Positions 10,754 to 18,853 of a stretch of 64,000 nucleotides of DNA are shown here, in pieces. Numbering within the stretch: position 1 is the first letter of the stretch; each line of letters starts with the position of its first letter. The position numbers and the translations under genes were made by a program. Location of the stretch: assembly GCA_036376245.1 (NCBI GenBank), contig DASVAS010000004.1, positions 62,001 to 126,000 on the forward strand, written 5' to 3'. The stretch comes from DATARR01 sp036376245. GTDB lineage: Bacteria; Acidobacteriota; Thermoanaerobaculia; Multivoradales; UBA5704. The notes beneath the pieces are model-generated. The model was given only the letters and a program-made list of their open reading frames with translations. It was not told where the DNA came from and made no database searches.

Positions 10754-11850
10754 ATCGCCGGCTTCAGGGCCTCGCCCACGATCTTGTCGTCGATCACCAG
10801 CCGGTGCGGCCCGCCGTCGCCGTTGACCGGCTTGACCTCCTCGCGCGAGAAGGGATCGAACTCGTAGGGCTTGATGATCTTGCCGTAGACGGACTTGAGG
10901 GCCCGGGCGCCGATACGGGCGCTCTTGGAGGCCTCCTCGGCGATCTTCTGCACCGCGTCGTCCGTGATCTCCAGATCGATACCGTACTTCTGGAAGAAGT
11001 TCCGGGACGCCTGGAGCACGCCGTCCTGGGGCTCGCGGAAGATGCGCGCCAGGGTGCCGGCGTTGAGGTCCTCCAGGATGACGGCGTTGTCGAAGCGCGA
11101 GAGGAACTGCGGCTGCATGCCGTACTCGAAGAGGTCCTCCTGCCGGAAGTGGTGGCGGAGGGTGAAGTACTCCTTGATGGTGATCTTGCCGTTGACGTAG
11201 GTCGTCGTGGTCGGGAGCTTGACGCCGCTCTTGGGCGAGGTGACCCGGTGGAAGACCTGGTCGTACAGGGTCTCGAAGGCGCCGGCGCAGAGGAAGAGCA
11301 TCTTGCCGGTGTCGATCCAGGTGCTGACGGACTCGATCTCGCCGTTCGCGTTGGGCGCGGTGATCCGGTAGGGCACCCGCTCGCCCTCGATCAGGGTGAG
11401 CACGGCCTGCTGGATGTTGATGCCGGTGACGTAGGGCTTGCCGCCGATGAGGCCGGAGACCTTGTCGATCTCGTCGAGGCAGACGGTGGCGCGCTCCATG
11501 GCGCGGCCGATCTGCTCGGCCGTGGCGCCGTCGCCGAGGACCTGCCGGGTGCGCTCCTCCAGCCGGGCGAAGAGGCGGCTGGTGTCCACCGCGCCCTCCT
11601 CGGTCGCCAGGGTGTTGGCGTTCATGATGAGGACGACCCGGTACTCGGAGAACTCCTGGTGGGCGTTGTAGAGGGACTCGATGGCCCGCATGATGGTGGT
11701 CTTGCCGGTCCCGGAGTTGCCGATGAGGAGGAGGTTGCCGTACTTCTCCCCCTGCAGGTGCTTGAAGATGGCCACGGAGACGTAGCGCAGCGTCTCCTCC
11801 TGGCCGATGACGTTCCGGGAAAGGTCGTTGTAGATCTCGACGGGCTTCAT
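10750..11850 (-). CDS. ClpX-like AAA+ ATPase lacking the zinc-binding domain
   Basis: 366 residues. Walker A is GNSGTGKT (44-51), Walker B is VCLDEIDKV (about 147-155), and the C-terminal lid follows (SARIGARALKSVYGKI). The architecture follows ClpX/HslU-type unfoldases. The N-terminal Cys4 zinc domain is absent and no IGF tripeptide for ClpP docking is visible, so it probably does not feed ClpP. The start ATG at 11850 has GAGGAAG upstream. No clp protease gene is nearby. Partner and substrate unknown. Confidence 0.85.
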   Translation of the reverse strand: MKPVEIYNDLSRNVIGQEETLRYVSVAIFKHLQGEKYGNLLLIGNSGTGKTTIMRAIESLYNAHQEFSEYRVVLIMNANTLATEEGAVDTSRLFARLEERTRQVLGDGATAEQIGRAMERATVCLDEIDKVSGLIGGKPYVTGINIQQAVLTLIEGERVPYRITAPNANGEIESVSTWIDTGKMLFLCAGAFETLYDQVFHRVTSPKSGVKLPTTTTYVNGKITIKEYFTLRHHFRQEDLFEYGMQPQFLSRFDNAVILEDLNAGTLARIFREPQDGVLQASRNFFQKYGIDLEITDDAVQKIAEEASKSARIGARALKSVYGKIIKPYEFDPFSREEVKPVNGDGGPHRLVIDDKIVGEALKPAI

Positions 11851-11987
11851 GGTCTTCCTCGCAGCCTCATTGTGTACGGAAACGGAGCGGCGGACGCCTA
11901 CCCCGGCCTCTATCCTAAGTCGATTCGCGGGCCGGGCATTCCCAGGGGGCGGGCGGTCGCGTAGAATGGTCCGGGAGGCGGAGAAAA

Positions 11988-12338
11988 ATGATCCCTGAGC
12001 GAATCCAGGTCTTCGTGTACCATAACGATCCCTGGTGGATCATTCATGCTCTGGCTCCAGAATTCGTGACCCTGGCTGAGCGCCTCGAGGGGGTGCCTGC
12101 TGAGATCCAGCGATGGTTGTCGGTCCTGTGCGCCGCCAGCTACGAACACGGGATTGAGCCTTTCCATGGCTACAAGCCGGCTCCTCAGAAGTACTGGCGT
12201 AGCTTCGAGGAGGCGGAGCCCTGGATAGAGCCGTTCCCATCGCTGGAGCTGCCTAAAGAGTTCGGTTTCGGTCCGGCGCCCGTCATAGAGGCCCGCCTCC
12301 TCAGGTATCCACCGCCCAGTCGCTTTGCCCCAGAGTAA
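11988..12338 (+). CDS. HicB-like small protein, copy A
   Basis: 116 residues. The first half (RIQVFVYHNDPWWIIHALAPEF) has the strand pattern of HicB-type partial RNase H folds. The second half holds a family signature (HGIEPFHGYKPAPQKYWRSFEEAEPW). A ribosome site GGAGGCGGAG and a -10-like TAGAAT (11962-11967) lie upstream. The next gene is a clear paralogue. No HicA partner is adjacent. HicB likeness is by eye. Confidence 0.75.
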   Translation: MIPERIQVFVYHNDPWWIIHALAPEFVTLAERLEGVPAEIQRWLSVLCAASYEHGIEPFHGYKPAPQKYWRSFEEAEPWIEPFPSLELPKEFGFGPAPVIEARLLRYPPPSRFAPE

Positions 12339-12360
12339 AATGGTCCATGAGGGGAATGAA

Positions 12361-12675
12361 ATGACCGAGCAACGAATCCGAGCCGTGGTGTTCAAGGAAG
12401 GGGATTGGTGGATTCTTCAAGGCCTGGACTACGACTTCGTGGTGGCGGCCCGGACTCTGAACGACATGCCTGTTCGAGTTCAGCGGTTCCTCGCTGTTCT
12501 CTTTGATGCCAGCCGGCAACATGGGGTCGAGCCGTTCTATGGCTACTCTCCGGCGCCTCGCAGGTTCTGGAGGATGTACGAGGCTGCGGAGCCGTGGACA
12601 GAACCGCTCTGCACCGTCGAGCTTCCCGAAGATCTTGGCTCCACTCCTGTCGTTGAAACACGCTTGGCCGCTTGA
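12361..12675 (+). CDS. HicB-like small protein, copy B
   Basis: 104 residues from ATG 12361, which has GAGGGGAATGAA upstream; an upstream in-frame ATG at 12325 overlaps copy A and is less likely. It aligns end to end with copy A: RIRAVVFKEGDWWILQGLDY matches the A strand pattern, and HGVEPFYGYSPAPRRFW matches the A signature. The WW, PF, GY, AP and AEPW residues are shared. This is a tandem duplication that has diverged. Function unknown. Confidence 0.75.
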   Translation: MTEQRIRAVVFKEGDWWILQGLDYDFVVAARTLNDMPVRVQRFLAVLFDASRQHGVEPFYGYSPAPRRFWRMYEAAEPWTEPLCTVELPEDLGSTPVVETRLAA

Positions 12676-12681
12676 AGCTCC

Positions 12682-13020
12682 TCAGTCTTCTTCCGGATAT
12701 AGGCCCCAGTCTTCCGGAGGTATACGGTAGAGTCTGCAAAAGCTTTGTAGGGCCGAGAGCGGGAGGGGCTCGTCCAGATCGAGTACTTCCACCGGATAGA
12801 ATCGCCGACCCTTGTGGAGGAACTGACCTCCAGCCACCGCTGCCGCTGCGGGGTCAATCTCAATTCCATAATTCCTGCGGACAGTCTCAATGAACTCCCT
12901 CAGCGTGATTTCCCACGGATGTCGGCCCAAGGATCGGATCTCCGGAAGTTTTTCCTTGCACGACGGATCGGGTGCAGCTTCGTAGCGCGGAAGCATGCCA
13001 TGATATCCGGCTAAAGCCAA
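12682..13020 (-). CDS. Hypothetical protein convergent with the HicB-like pair
   Basis: Up to 112 residues from a TTG at 13020; an ATG at 12996 gives 104. Neither has a convincing ribosome site. The C-terminal half is acidic and aromatic (FYPVEVLDLDEPLPLSAL, then LYRIPPEDWGLYPEED) and looks like a folded small protein. The reading frame covers a region with no competing gene. It could be a partner of the HicB-like genes across a convergent gap of only 6 nt, but nothing in the sequence shows this. Confidence 0.5.
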   Translation of the reverse strand: MALAGYHGMLPRYEAAPDPSCKEKLPEIRSLGRHPWEITLREFIETVRRNYGIEIDPAAAAVAGGQFLHKGRRFYPVEVLDLDEPLPLSALQSFCRLYRIPPEDWGLYPEED

Positions 13021-13129
13021 GTCGGGTCTTCACTTACAGCGATCCGGTCGCGTCAGAAGGAGCCGCTTTCAGCCGTGAAGGCGGCTCCGGCGGCTTGCCA
13101 TCCCCCTCTACCTCGGAGAAACTCACCGC

Positions 13130-15439
13130 GTGAAAAAGGCCGTCACCCTGGAGCTCGAACGTCAGCTCAACCCCGAGCAGGTCGCCGCCGTGACGCACGG
13201 CGAGGGGCCGCAGCTCGTGCTCGCCGGCGCCGGGTCCGGCAAGACGCGGGTCATCACCTACCGGATCTACTGGCTCATCGAGGAGATGGGGGTCGATCCC
13301 GGGCTGATCGCCGCCATGACCTTCACCAACAAGGCGGCGGGCGAGATGCGCGAGCGGGTCGAGGACCTGCTGGACGTCCACCCGCTCCCGACGTCGGTCG
13401 GCACGTTCCACCGCTACGGGCTCCTGATGCTCCGCCGCTACGGCGAGCGGGTGGGGCTGCGGCGGGACTTCCACATCCTCGACACCGCCGACCAGCTCGG
13501 CCTCATCAAGGAGGCGCTCGGCTCCGAAGGGCTGTCCGAGACGGCCTTCTCCCCACGCTCCGTGCTGGGGCAGATCAGCGCGGCCAAGAACCGGCTTCTC
13601 GATCCTCCGGCCTACGAGGCGCGGGCGCAGAACTTCTTCGAGAAGAAGGTGGCCGCCCTCTACCGCCGCTATCAGGGCCTCCTCGGGCAGGCCTCGGGCG
13701 TGGACTTCGACGACCTGATCGCCCTGCCGGTGAAGCTCCTCTCGACCGACCCGGAGCTGAAGGAGCGCATCCGCCGGCGCACGTCGTTCCTGCTGGTGGA
13801 CGAATACCAGGACACCAACCACGCCCAGCTCCGGCTGGTCCAGGAGCTGGTGGGGCCGGACGGCAACCTGACGGCCGTGGGCGACGAGGACCAGGGCATC
13901 TACCGCTGGCGCGGCGCGGACCTCAACAACATCCTGGAGTTCGAGAAGACCTTCCCCGACGCGGTGGTGCGCAAGCTGGAGCGGAACTACCGCTCGACGC
14001 AGGTCATCCTCGACATCTCGGGCGCGCTCATCGCCAACAACATCCAGCGCCGTGGCAAGCGCCTGTGGACGGAGGAGGAGGGCGGCGCCAAGGCCGAGCT
14101 CTACCGGGCCAGCGACGAGGGGGACGAGGCGACCTGGATCGTGCGCACCTTCCAGCGCCTCCGGCACAACTACAAGCTCAGCGAGATGGCCATCCTGGTG
14201 CGCACCAACGCCCAGACGCGGGCCATCGAAGACGAGCTGCTGGCGCGGGAGATCCCCTACTCCCTGGTCGGCGGTGTGCGGTTCTACGACCGCGCCGAGA
14301 TCAAGGACCTGGTGGCCTACCTGCGGGTGCTGCGGAACCCCCGCGACAACTTCTCCCTGCTGCGGATCGTCAACCAGCCGCCGCGGGGGATCGGCAAGTC
14401 CACCCTGGAGCTGCTGCGTGATCGCGCCGTCCAGCTCGGGCAACCGCTGTGGGACGTCCTCTATCTGGACGACCTCGGGAGCCTGCCGGCGCGGAGCGCC
14501 ACGGCCCTGCGCAAGTTCCGGGACCTGATCGTCGGGCTCCAGAACACCGCGGCGGACCTGCCGCTCCCCGCCCTCCTGGACCGCCTGCTGGAAGCCACCG
14601 CCTTCCGGGACCTCTACAACGAAGATGACCCGGACGACCTGGCGCGTCTCGAGAACATCGAGGAGCTCCTCTCGGCGGCCCAGGAGTTCACCGAGGCGAA
14701 CAGCTACAACACGGCGAACGATCAGGATCTCCTGACGGCCTTCCTGGACCACATCGCGCTGGTCTCGGACCTGGATGGTTTACAGACCGAGAAGGGCGTC
14801 TCGCTGATGACGCTCCACAGCGCCAAGGGCCTGGAGTTCAAGGCGGTGGTGGTGGCGGGGCTGGAGGACGGCCTGCTGCCGCACTTCAACTCCCAGGGCG
14901 CACGGGAGGACATCGAGGAGGAGCGCCGTCTCCTCTATGTAGGGATGACCCGCGCCCGGGAGCGGCTGTTCCTGAGCTGCTGCCGCCGCCGGAGGATCGC
15001 GGGGCGTTATCAGGACCAGACCGAATCCCCCTTCCTGGCCGAGCTGCCGGATCAGCTCCTGGACGTCTCCGTGAGCCCGGACATCTTCGCCTACGAGCGG
15101 ATGGACCAGCGGAGCCAGAGCGTCTACTCGTTCTTCGGCGGCGGCCAGGGACGTCCGGCGCCGTCCGCGCCGCAGATGCCTCCGCCGAGGCCGCCGTCCC
15201 AGCCTCTCGGGTACGGCCGGCCCCCCACCGCGCCTCCGGTGCGTCCCTCGGCTCCGGAGCCGTCGGCGGCCCCGAAGCGGGCCATCCGGCGCGGCAGCCG
15301 GGTACGCCACGCCACTCTCGGGAACGGCGTCGTCCTGGAGATGGAGGGGGACGGCGATGACGCGCGGCTGACCGTGTTCTTCGAGAAGTCGGGGAAGCGG
15401 AAGCTGGTGGCGAAGTTCGCGAACCTGGAGCTGGTGTAG
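13130..15439 (+). CDS. pcrA: UvrD/PcrA-type superfamily 1 DNA helicase
   Basis: 769 residues from GTG 13130, with CGGAG upstream. Motif I is GAGSGKT (33-39), motif Ia is MTFTNKAAGEMRER, motif II is LLVDEYQDTNHAQ, motif III is VGDEDQGIYRWRGA, and the late motifs are TLHSAKGLEF and LLYVGMTRARERL. The C-terminus (about 720-769) is the small Tudor/SH3-like domain of PcrA (GSRVRHATLGNGVVLEMEG). It unwinds DNA 3'-5' in repair and replication-conflict resolution. A Pro-rich linker (about 675-715) is longer than usual. Confidence 0.95.
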   Translation: MKKAVTLELERQLNPEQVAAVTHGEGPQLVLAGAGSGKTRVITYRIYWLIEEMGVDPGLIAAMTFTNKAAGEMRERVEDLLDVHPLPTSVGTFHRYGLLMLRRYGERVGLRRDFHILDTADQLGLIKEALGSEGLSETAFSPRSVLGQISAAKNRLLDPPAYEARAQNFFEKKVAALYRRYQGLLGQASGVDFDDLIALPVKLLSTDPELKERIRRRTSFLLVDEYQDTNHAQLRLVQELVGPDGNLTAVGDEDQGIYRWRGADLNNILEFEKTFPDAVVRKLERNYRSTQVILDISGALIANNIQRRGKRLWTEEEGGAKAELYRASDEGDEATWIVRTFQRLRHNYKLSEMAILVRTNAQTRAIEDELLAREIPYSLVGGVRFYDRAEIKDLVAYLRVLRNPRDNFSLLRIVNQPPRGIGKSTLELLRDRAVQLGQPLWDVLYLDDLGSLPARSATALRKFRDLIVGLQNTAADLPLPALLDRLLEATAFRDLYNEDDPDDLARLENIEELLSAAQEFTEANSYNTANDQDLLTAFLDHIALVSDLDGLQTEKGVSLMTLHSAKGLEFKAVVVAGLEDGLLPHFNSQGAREDIEEERRLLYVGMTRARERLFLSCCRRRRIAGRYQDQTESPFLAELPDQLLDVSVSPDIFAYERMDQRSQSVYSFFGGGQGRPAPSAPQMPPPRPPSQPLGYGRPPTAPPVRPSAPEPSAAPKRAIRRGSRVRHATLGNGVVLEMEGDGDDARLTVFFEKSGKRKLVAKFANLELV

Positions 15440-15468
15440 CTCAGGGCGGATTGCCGGCTGGGCTGTCT

Positions 15469-15650
15469 GCCCTCCGAGACCTCACCCTCGGTCCCTCTCC
15501 CATCTCCCTGCCGCCCGCCCCCGGGAGAGGGAGGGCCCTTCGATTGGGGCTTCTTGATCTCGGCAAGATCGCTGACTCATCGTTCCCCCTCTCCCGGTCG
15601 GGTGGGAGGGCGGTGGGAGAGGGGGCCAGGGGGTGAGGTCATCGGAGGGC
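15469..15650. repeat. Dispersed inverted repeat, copy 2 (MITE/REP-like)
   Basis: Left arm GCCCTCCGAGACCTCACCC (15469-15487) and right arm GGGTGAGGTCATCGGAGGGC (15631-15650) pair except for one extra base. The interior matches copy 1 (5727-5910) almost base for base, including the non-palindromic centre, with roughly ten differences by eye. It sits between the convergent ends of pcrA and the aldehyde dehydrogenase gene and could also act as a terminator. Confidence 0.85.
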
Positions 15651-15665
15651 GTACCGCTCCAAGGG

Positions 15666-17228
15666 CTACCCAGCCGCTCCCACCAGCTCATCCACCAGCG
15701 ACTTGCTCCCCTGCACGGCTACGCGCTGGAGGTAGAGCTTCACGCCCACGAGGCCGCCCAGCTCCTCGCCGCCGCCGGCCCGTCCCGGACCGCCGTGGAG
15801 GGTCTGCGGCAGAGCGGCGCCGGAGCCCGGGGCGTCCCCGGCGGAGGACTCGGAGCCGATGTAGATCCGTCCCGTGCCGCCGCCGCCCCGCGCCACGAAG
15901 TCGCCGGCCCAGGAGGCGTCGTCCGTGTACGCGGAGGTCACCAGGGTGCCGCCGCCGAGCGCCACGATCTCCACCGCCTCGGCGGCGCTGCCGTCGTAGG
16001 GGAGGAGCGTGGCCACGGGCGCGAAGACCTCGCGGTCGTGCACGGGGCCGGCGGCGCGGGCGTCGTCGCTCCGCAGCAGGGTCGGCTGGACGAAGAAGCC
16101 CTTGCCGGCGGGGGCGCCGGCGCCGTCGGTCCGCTCGCCCGTGCCGTGGACGATCCGCGCCGCCTGGCGCAGCTCGGCGATCCCCTTGAGCGTGTCCTCG
16201 AGCTGCTGGGCCGTGGCCACGGGGCCCATCTTCGTGGCCGGGTCCGCGGGGTTGCCGACCACCACCTGGGAGAGGCGGGAGATCAGGGCGTCCTGCACGG
16301 CGTCGACCCGCTCCGAGGGGATCAGGATGCGCCGCACGGCCGTGCATTTCTGACCGGTCTTCTGGGTCATCTCCCGGATCACGTCCTTGAGGAACAGCTC
16401 GAAGGTGGCGGAGCCGTCCTGGACGTCCGGACCCAGGACCGCCGCGTTCAGGCTGTCAGCTTCGACGTTGACGCGGGTGTTGGCGGCCAGGAGGTTGCCT
16501 CGCGAGCGCAGGCCGCGGGCGGTATCCGCCGAACCGGTGAAGGCCAGGACGTCCTGGGAACCGAGCCGGTCCAGCAGGTCGCCGGTGGAACCGATGATGA
16601 GCTGCAGCGTGCCCTCGGGGAGGATGCCCGCCTCGACGATCAGCTCGATGCAGCGCTCGGTGACCATGGAGGTCGCAGTCGCCGGCTTGGTGATCACCGG
16701 CATACCGGCGAGCAGGGCGCAGGCGGCCTTCTCGGCGAAGCCCCAGGCCGGGAAGTTGAAGGCGTTGATGTGGACGGCCACCCCGGGGCGCGGCACCAGG
16801 ATGTGCCGGCCGTAGAAGCCCTCGGTCTTGGCGAGCTGCACGCCCTCGCCTTCCGGAATGAACGTGCGGTCGCCCAGGCCGCGGCCGATGCTGAAGTAGT
16901 AGGCCAGGGTGCCGGAGGCGCCGTCGACGTCGAACGAGCCGTCCGGCTTGGTGGTGCCGGTGTTGCGGGCCGAGAGGTCCAGGAGCTCGTCCCGGTGGTC
17001 GCGCAGGACCTTGGACATGTCCTTGAGGAGCATGGCGCGCTGCGAGAAGGTCAGCGCCCGCAGGGCCGGACCGCCGCGTTCGCGGGCGTAGTCCAGCACC
17101 GCTCCGAAATCGATCCCCTCGCTTCCCGCCCGCGCGATCTCCTCCTCGGTCGAGGGGTCCACCAGCGTCGCGAGGCCGGTCCTGGCCTCGTGCCAATTTC
17201 CAAGGACGTAGCTCCTGAGTGTCTTCAT
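15666..17228 (-). CDS. Aldehyde dehydrogenase of the PaaZ/BoxD type
   Basis: 520 residues. Catalytic Cys295 lies in GQKCTAVRR, the general-base Glu256 in NVEADSLN, the Asn in NAFNFPAWG (about 155-163) and a Lys in VITKPAT (181). Sequence style matches 3,4-dehydroadipyl-CoA semialdehyde dehydrogenases (BoxD) and the dehydrogenase half of PaaZ; the MaoC hydratase half of PaaZ is absent. These act in aerobic benzoyl-CoA or phenylacetyl-CoA breakdown and use NADP+. No other gene of those pathways is nearby. AGGAGAAGGAG precedes the ATG. Confidence 0.85.
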   Translation of the reverse strand: MKTLRSYVLGNWHEARTGLATLVDPSTEEEIARAGSEGIDFGAVLDYARERGGPALRALTFSQRAMLLKDMSKVLRDHRDELLDLSARNTGTTKPDGSFDVDGASGTLAYYFSIGRGLGDRTFIPEGEGVQLAKTEGFYGRHILVPRPGVAVHINAFNFPAWGFAEKAACALLAGMPVITKPATATSMVTERCIELIVEAGILPEGTLQLIIGSTGDLLDRLGSQDVLAFTGSADTARGLRSRGNLLAANTRVNVEADSLNAAVLGPDVQDGSATFELFLKDVIREMTQKTGQKCTAVRRILIPSERVDAVQDALISRLSQVVVGNPADPATKMGPVATAQQLEDTLKGIAELRQAARIVHGTGERTDGAGAPAGKGFFVQPTLLRSDDARAAGPVHDREVFAPVATLLPYDGSAAEAVEIVALGGGTLVTSAYTDDASWAGDFVARGGGGTGRIYIGSESSAGDAPGSGAALPQTLHGGPGRAGGGEELGGLVGVKLYLQRVAVQGSKSLVDELVGAAG

Positions 17229-17255
17229 CGGTCTCCTTCTCCTGTCGGCGGCATC

Positions 17256-17576
17256 CTATAACGCTCCGTCCGGAGCCGCCTCCGGATTCTCCTCCAGGTA
17301 GCGGACAGCCAGCTCCCGGTGCGCCGGATTGAGGGACATCAGGTAGAGGCGGGCCTGCTCGGGGTCGTCCACCTTGTCGAGATCCCAGCGCTCCAGCACG
17401 CCGGTGATGAAGCCCGCCGCCGCCAGCTTCGCCTTGCGGTCATCCATCTCCTCGGCGAAGGGGAGCGAGACCTCGGAGAGCAACTGGCTGCGCCGGTTCC
17501 AGTCATAGATCTGGAGCCGCCGGGCGTAGTCGTCCACCATCTTCTTCATCTCGGGGTTCAGCTTTTCGTACAGCAT
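17256..17576 (-). CDS. Hypothetical small helical protein
   Basis: 106 residues, strongly charged and predicted helical (MLYEKLNPEMKKMVDDYARR). A very good ribosome site, AAGGAAGGAG, precedes the ATG at 17576. It lies 27 nt upstream of the aldehyde dehydrogenase start, so the two are probably co-transcribed. Its first 74 nt overlap the end of the upstream membrane protein frame. Family not recognised. Confidence 0.75.
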   Translation of the reverse strand: MLYEKLNPEMKKMVDDYARRLQIYDWNRRSQLLSEVSLPFAEEMDDRKAKLAAAGFITGVLERWDLDKVDDPEQARLYLMSLNPAHRELAVRYLEENPEAAPDGAL

Positions 17577-18840
17577 GCCCGTGGACTCCTTCCTTTCGGG
17601 CGGCGGCCAGGGCTTTGGCGAGCCCCTGGCGGGCCAGGGGGTTGTCTCCGGTCACCGCGAGCGCGTGGCGGAACAGCGTGGCGCTGTCGCGCCAGTGCCG
17701 GGTCTGGGCGCGGGTCATCGCGGCGAGGCCCAGGATAGCAAGGACGGCGAGGGCCCCGAGGACAGCGCGGAGGGCGGCCCGCCGTTCCAGCCACTCCGCC
17801 GCTCCCCAGACCCCTGCGAGGAAGAGGCCAACGAAGGGGAGATAGGTGTAGCGGTCCGCCATGGCCTGGCGGCCCACCTGCACGAGGCCGATCACGGGCA
17901 CGAGCGTGCCCAGGAACCAGAGCCAGCCTGCCAGCAGCCAGGGGGATTTCCGGGCCCGCCAGACGGCGAGCGCCGTGACGGCGGCGAGGAGGAGGACGGC
18001 GCCCGCGGTCTTCCAGGCCGGGATCTCCATGGGGAAGGGATAGAGCGCCGCCAGATTCCGGGGCAGGAGCGCCTTGCCCAGGTAGGTCGCGTACGAGACG
18101 GCGGCGTTCGCGAGGCGGAGATCCCAGGGGAGGACGTCCAGGGGCGCCATGCTGGTCTTCTGATAATGCAGGGTCACCAGGCACGACGCCGCCGAGAGCG
18201 CGAAGAGAGGGATCTTTTCGCGGATCAGCCTGCCCGGCCCCCGCCGTCCCAGGGGCCAGAAGTCCAGGAGGAGGAGGACGCACGGCAGGGTCACCAGCAT
18301 GGGCTTGGCCGCGAGCCCCAGGGCCATGGCCAGCGCCACGAGCAGGTACCGGCCAGCGGACGGGCGGCGGACCCAGCCCAGGTACGCGAGCAGGGCGAGC
18401 ATGAAGAAGAGGCCGCTGAGGACGTCCTTGCGTTCCGAGATCCAGGCCACGGACTCGACCCGCGTCGGGTGGACGGCGAACAGGGCCGCCACCAGGGCGC
18501 TCCGGTAGACGGCCCCGGTCATCCGGCGGAGCGCTTCGAAGAGCAGCAGGACGCCGGCGAGGTGGAGCAGCAGGCTGGTCAGGTGATGGCCCGCGGGCGC
18601 CAGGCCGAAGACCTCGACGTCCAGCATGTGGGAGAGGAGCGTCAGCGGGTGCCAGTTGTTGGCCACGTTGGCGGTGAGCGCCCAGAGCGCGCCCTCATGG
18701 GTGATCCCCTGCCGCACCTCGCGGTTGGAGGTGACGTAGAGCGGATCGTCCAGGATGACGTAGCCGTTGCCCAGCGACGGCAGGAAGGCCAGGACGGTGA
18801 GGATGGCCAGGGCTCCGCCGAGGAGCAGGGGCGGCCGCAT
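17503..18840 (-). CDS. GT-C-like polytopic membrane protein with a vestigial TPR tail
   Basis: 445 residues with about ten hydrophobic helices. The N-terminal loop is VILDDPLYVTSNREVRQG, followed by NNWHPLTLLSHMLDVEVFG and HPTRVESVAWISERKDVLSG. These are signatures of the TMTC-like bacterial membrane proteins that normally carry many C-terminal TPRs. Here only the start of one repeat remains (HWRDSATLFRHALAVTGDNPLARQGLAKAL) before a charged tail read through into the next gene. The true end may be disturbed by a frameshift. Glycosyl transfer in the inner membrane is inferred. Confidence 0.75.
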   Translation of the reverse strand: MRPPLLLGGALAILTVLAFLPSLGNGYVILDDPLYVTSNREVRQGITHEGALWALTANVANNWHPLTLLSHMLDVEVFGLAPAGHHLTSLLLHLAGVLLLFEALRRMTGAVYRSALVAALFAVHPTRVESVAWISERKDVLSGLFFMLALLAYLGWVRRPSAGRYLLVALAMALGLAAKPMLVTLPCVLLLLDFWPLGRRGPGRLIREKIPLFALSAASCLVTLHYQKTSMAPLDVLPWDLRLANAAVSYATYLGKALLPRNLAALYPFPMEIPAWKTAGAVLLLAAVTALAVWRARKSPWLLAGWLWFLGTLVPVIGLVQVGRQAMADRYTYLPFVGLFLAGVWGAAEWLERRAALRAVLGALAVLAILGLAAMTRAQTRHWRDSATLFRHALAVTGDNPLARQGLAKALAAARKEGVHGHAVRKAEPRDEEDGGRLRPAAPDL

Positions 18841-18853
18841 GGGATCGCGGGGG

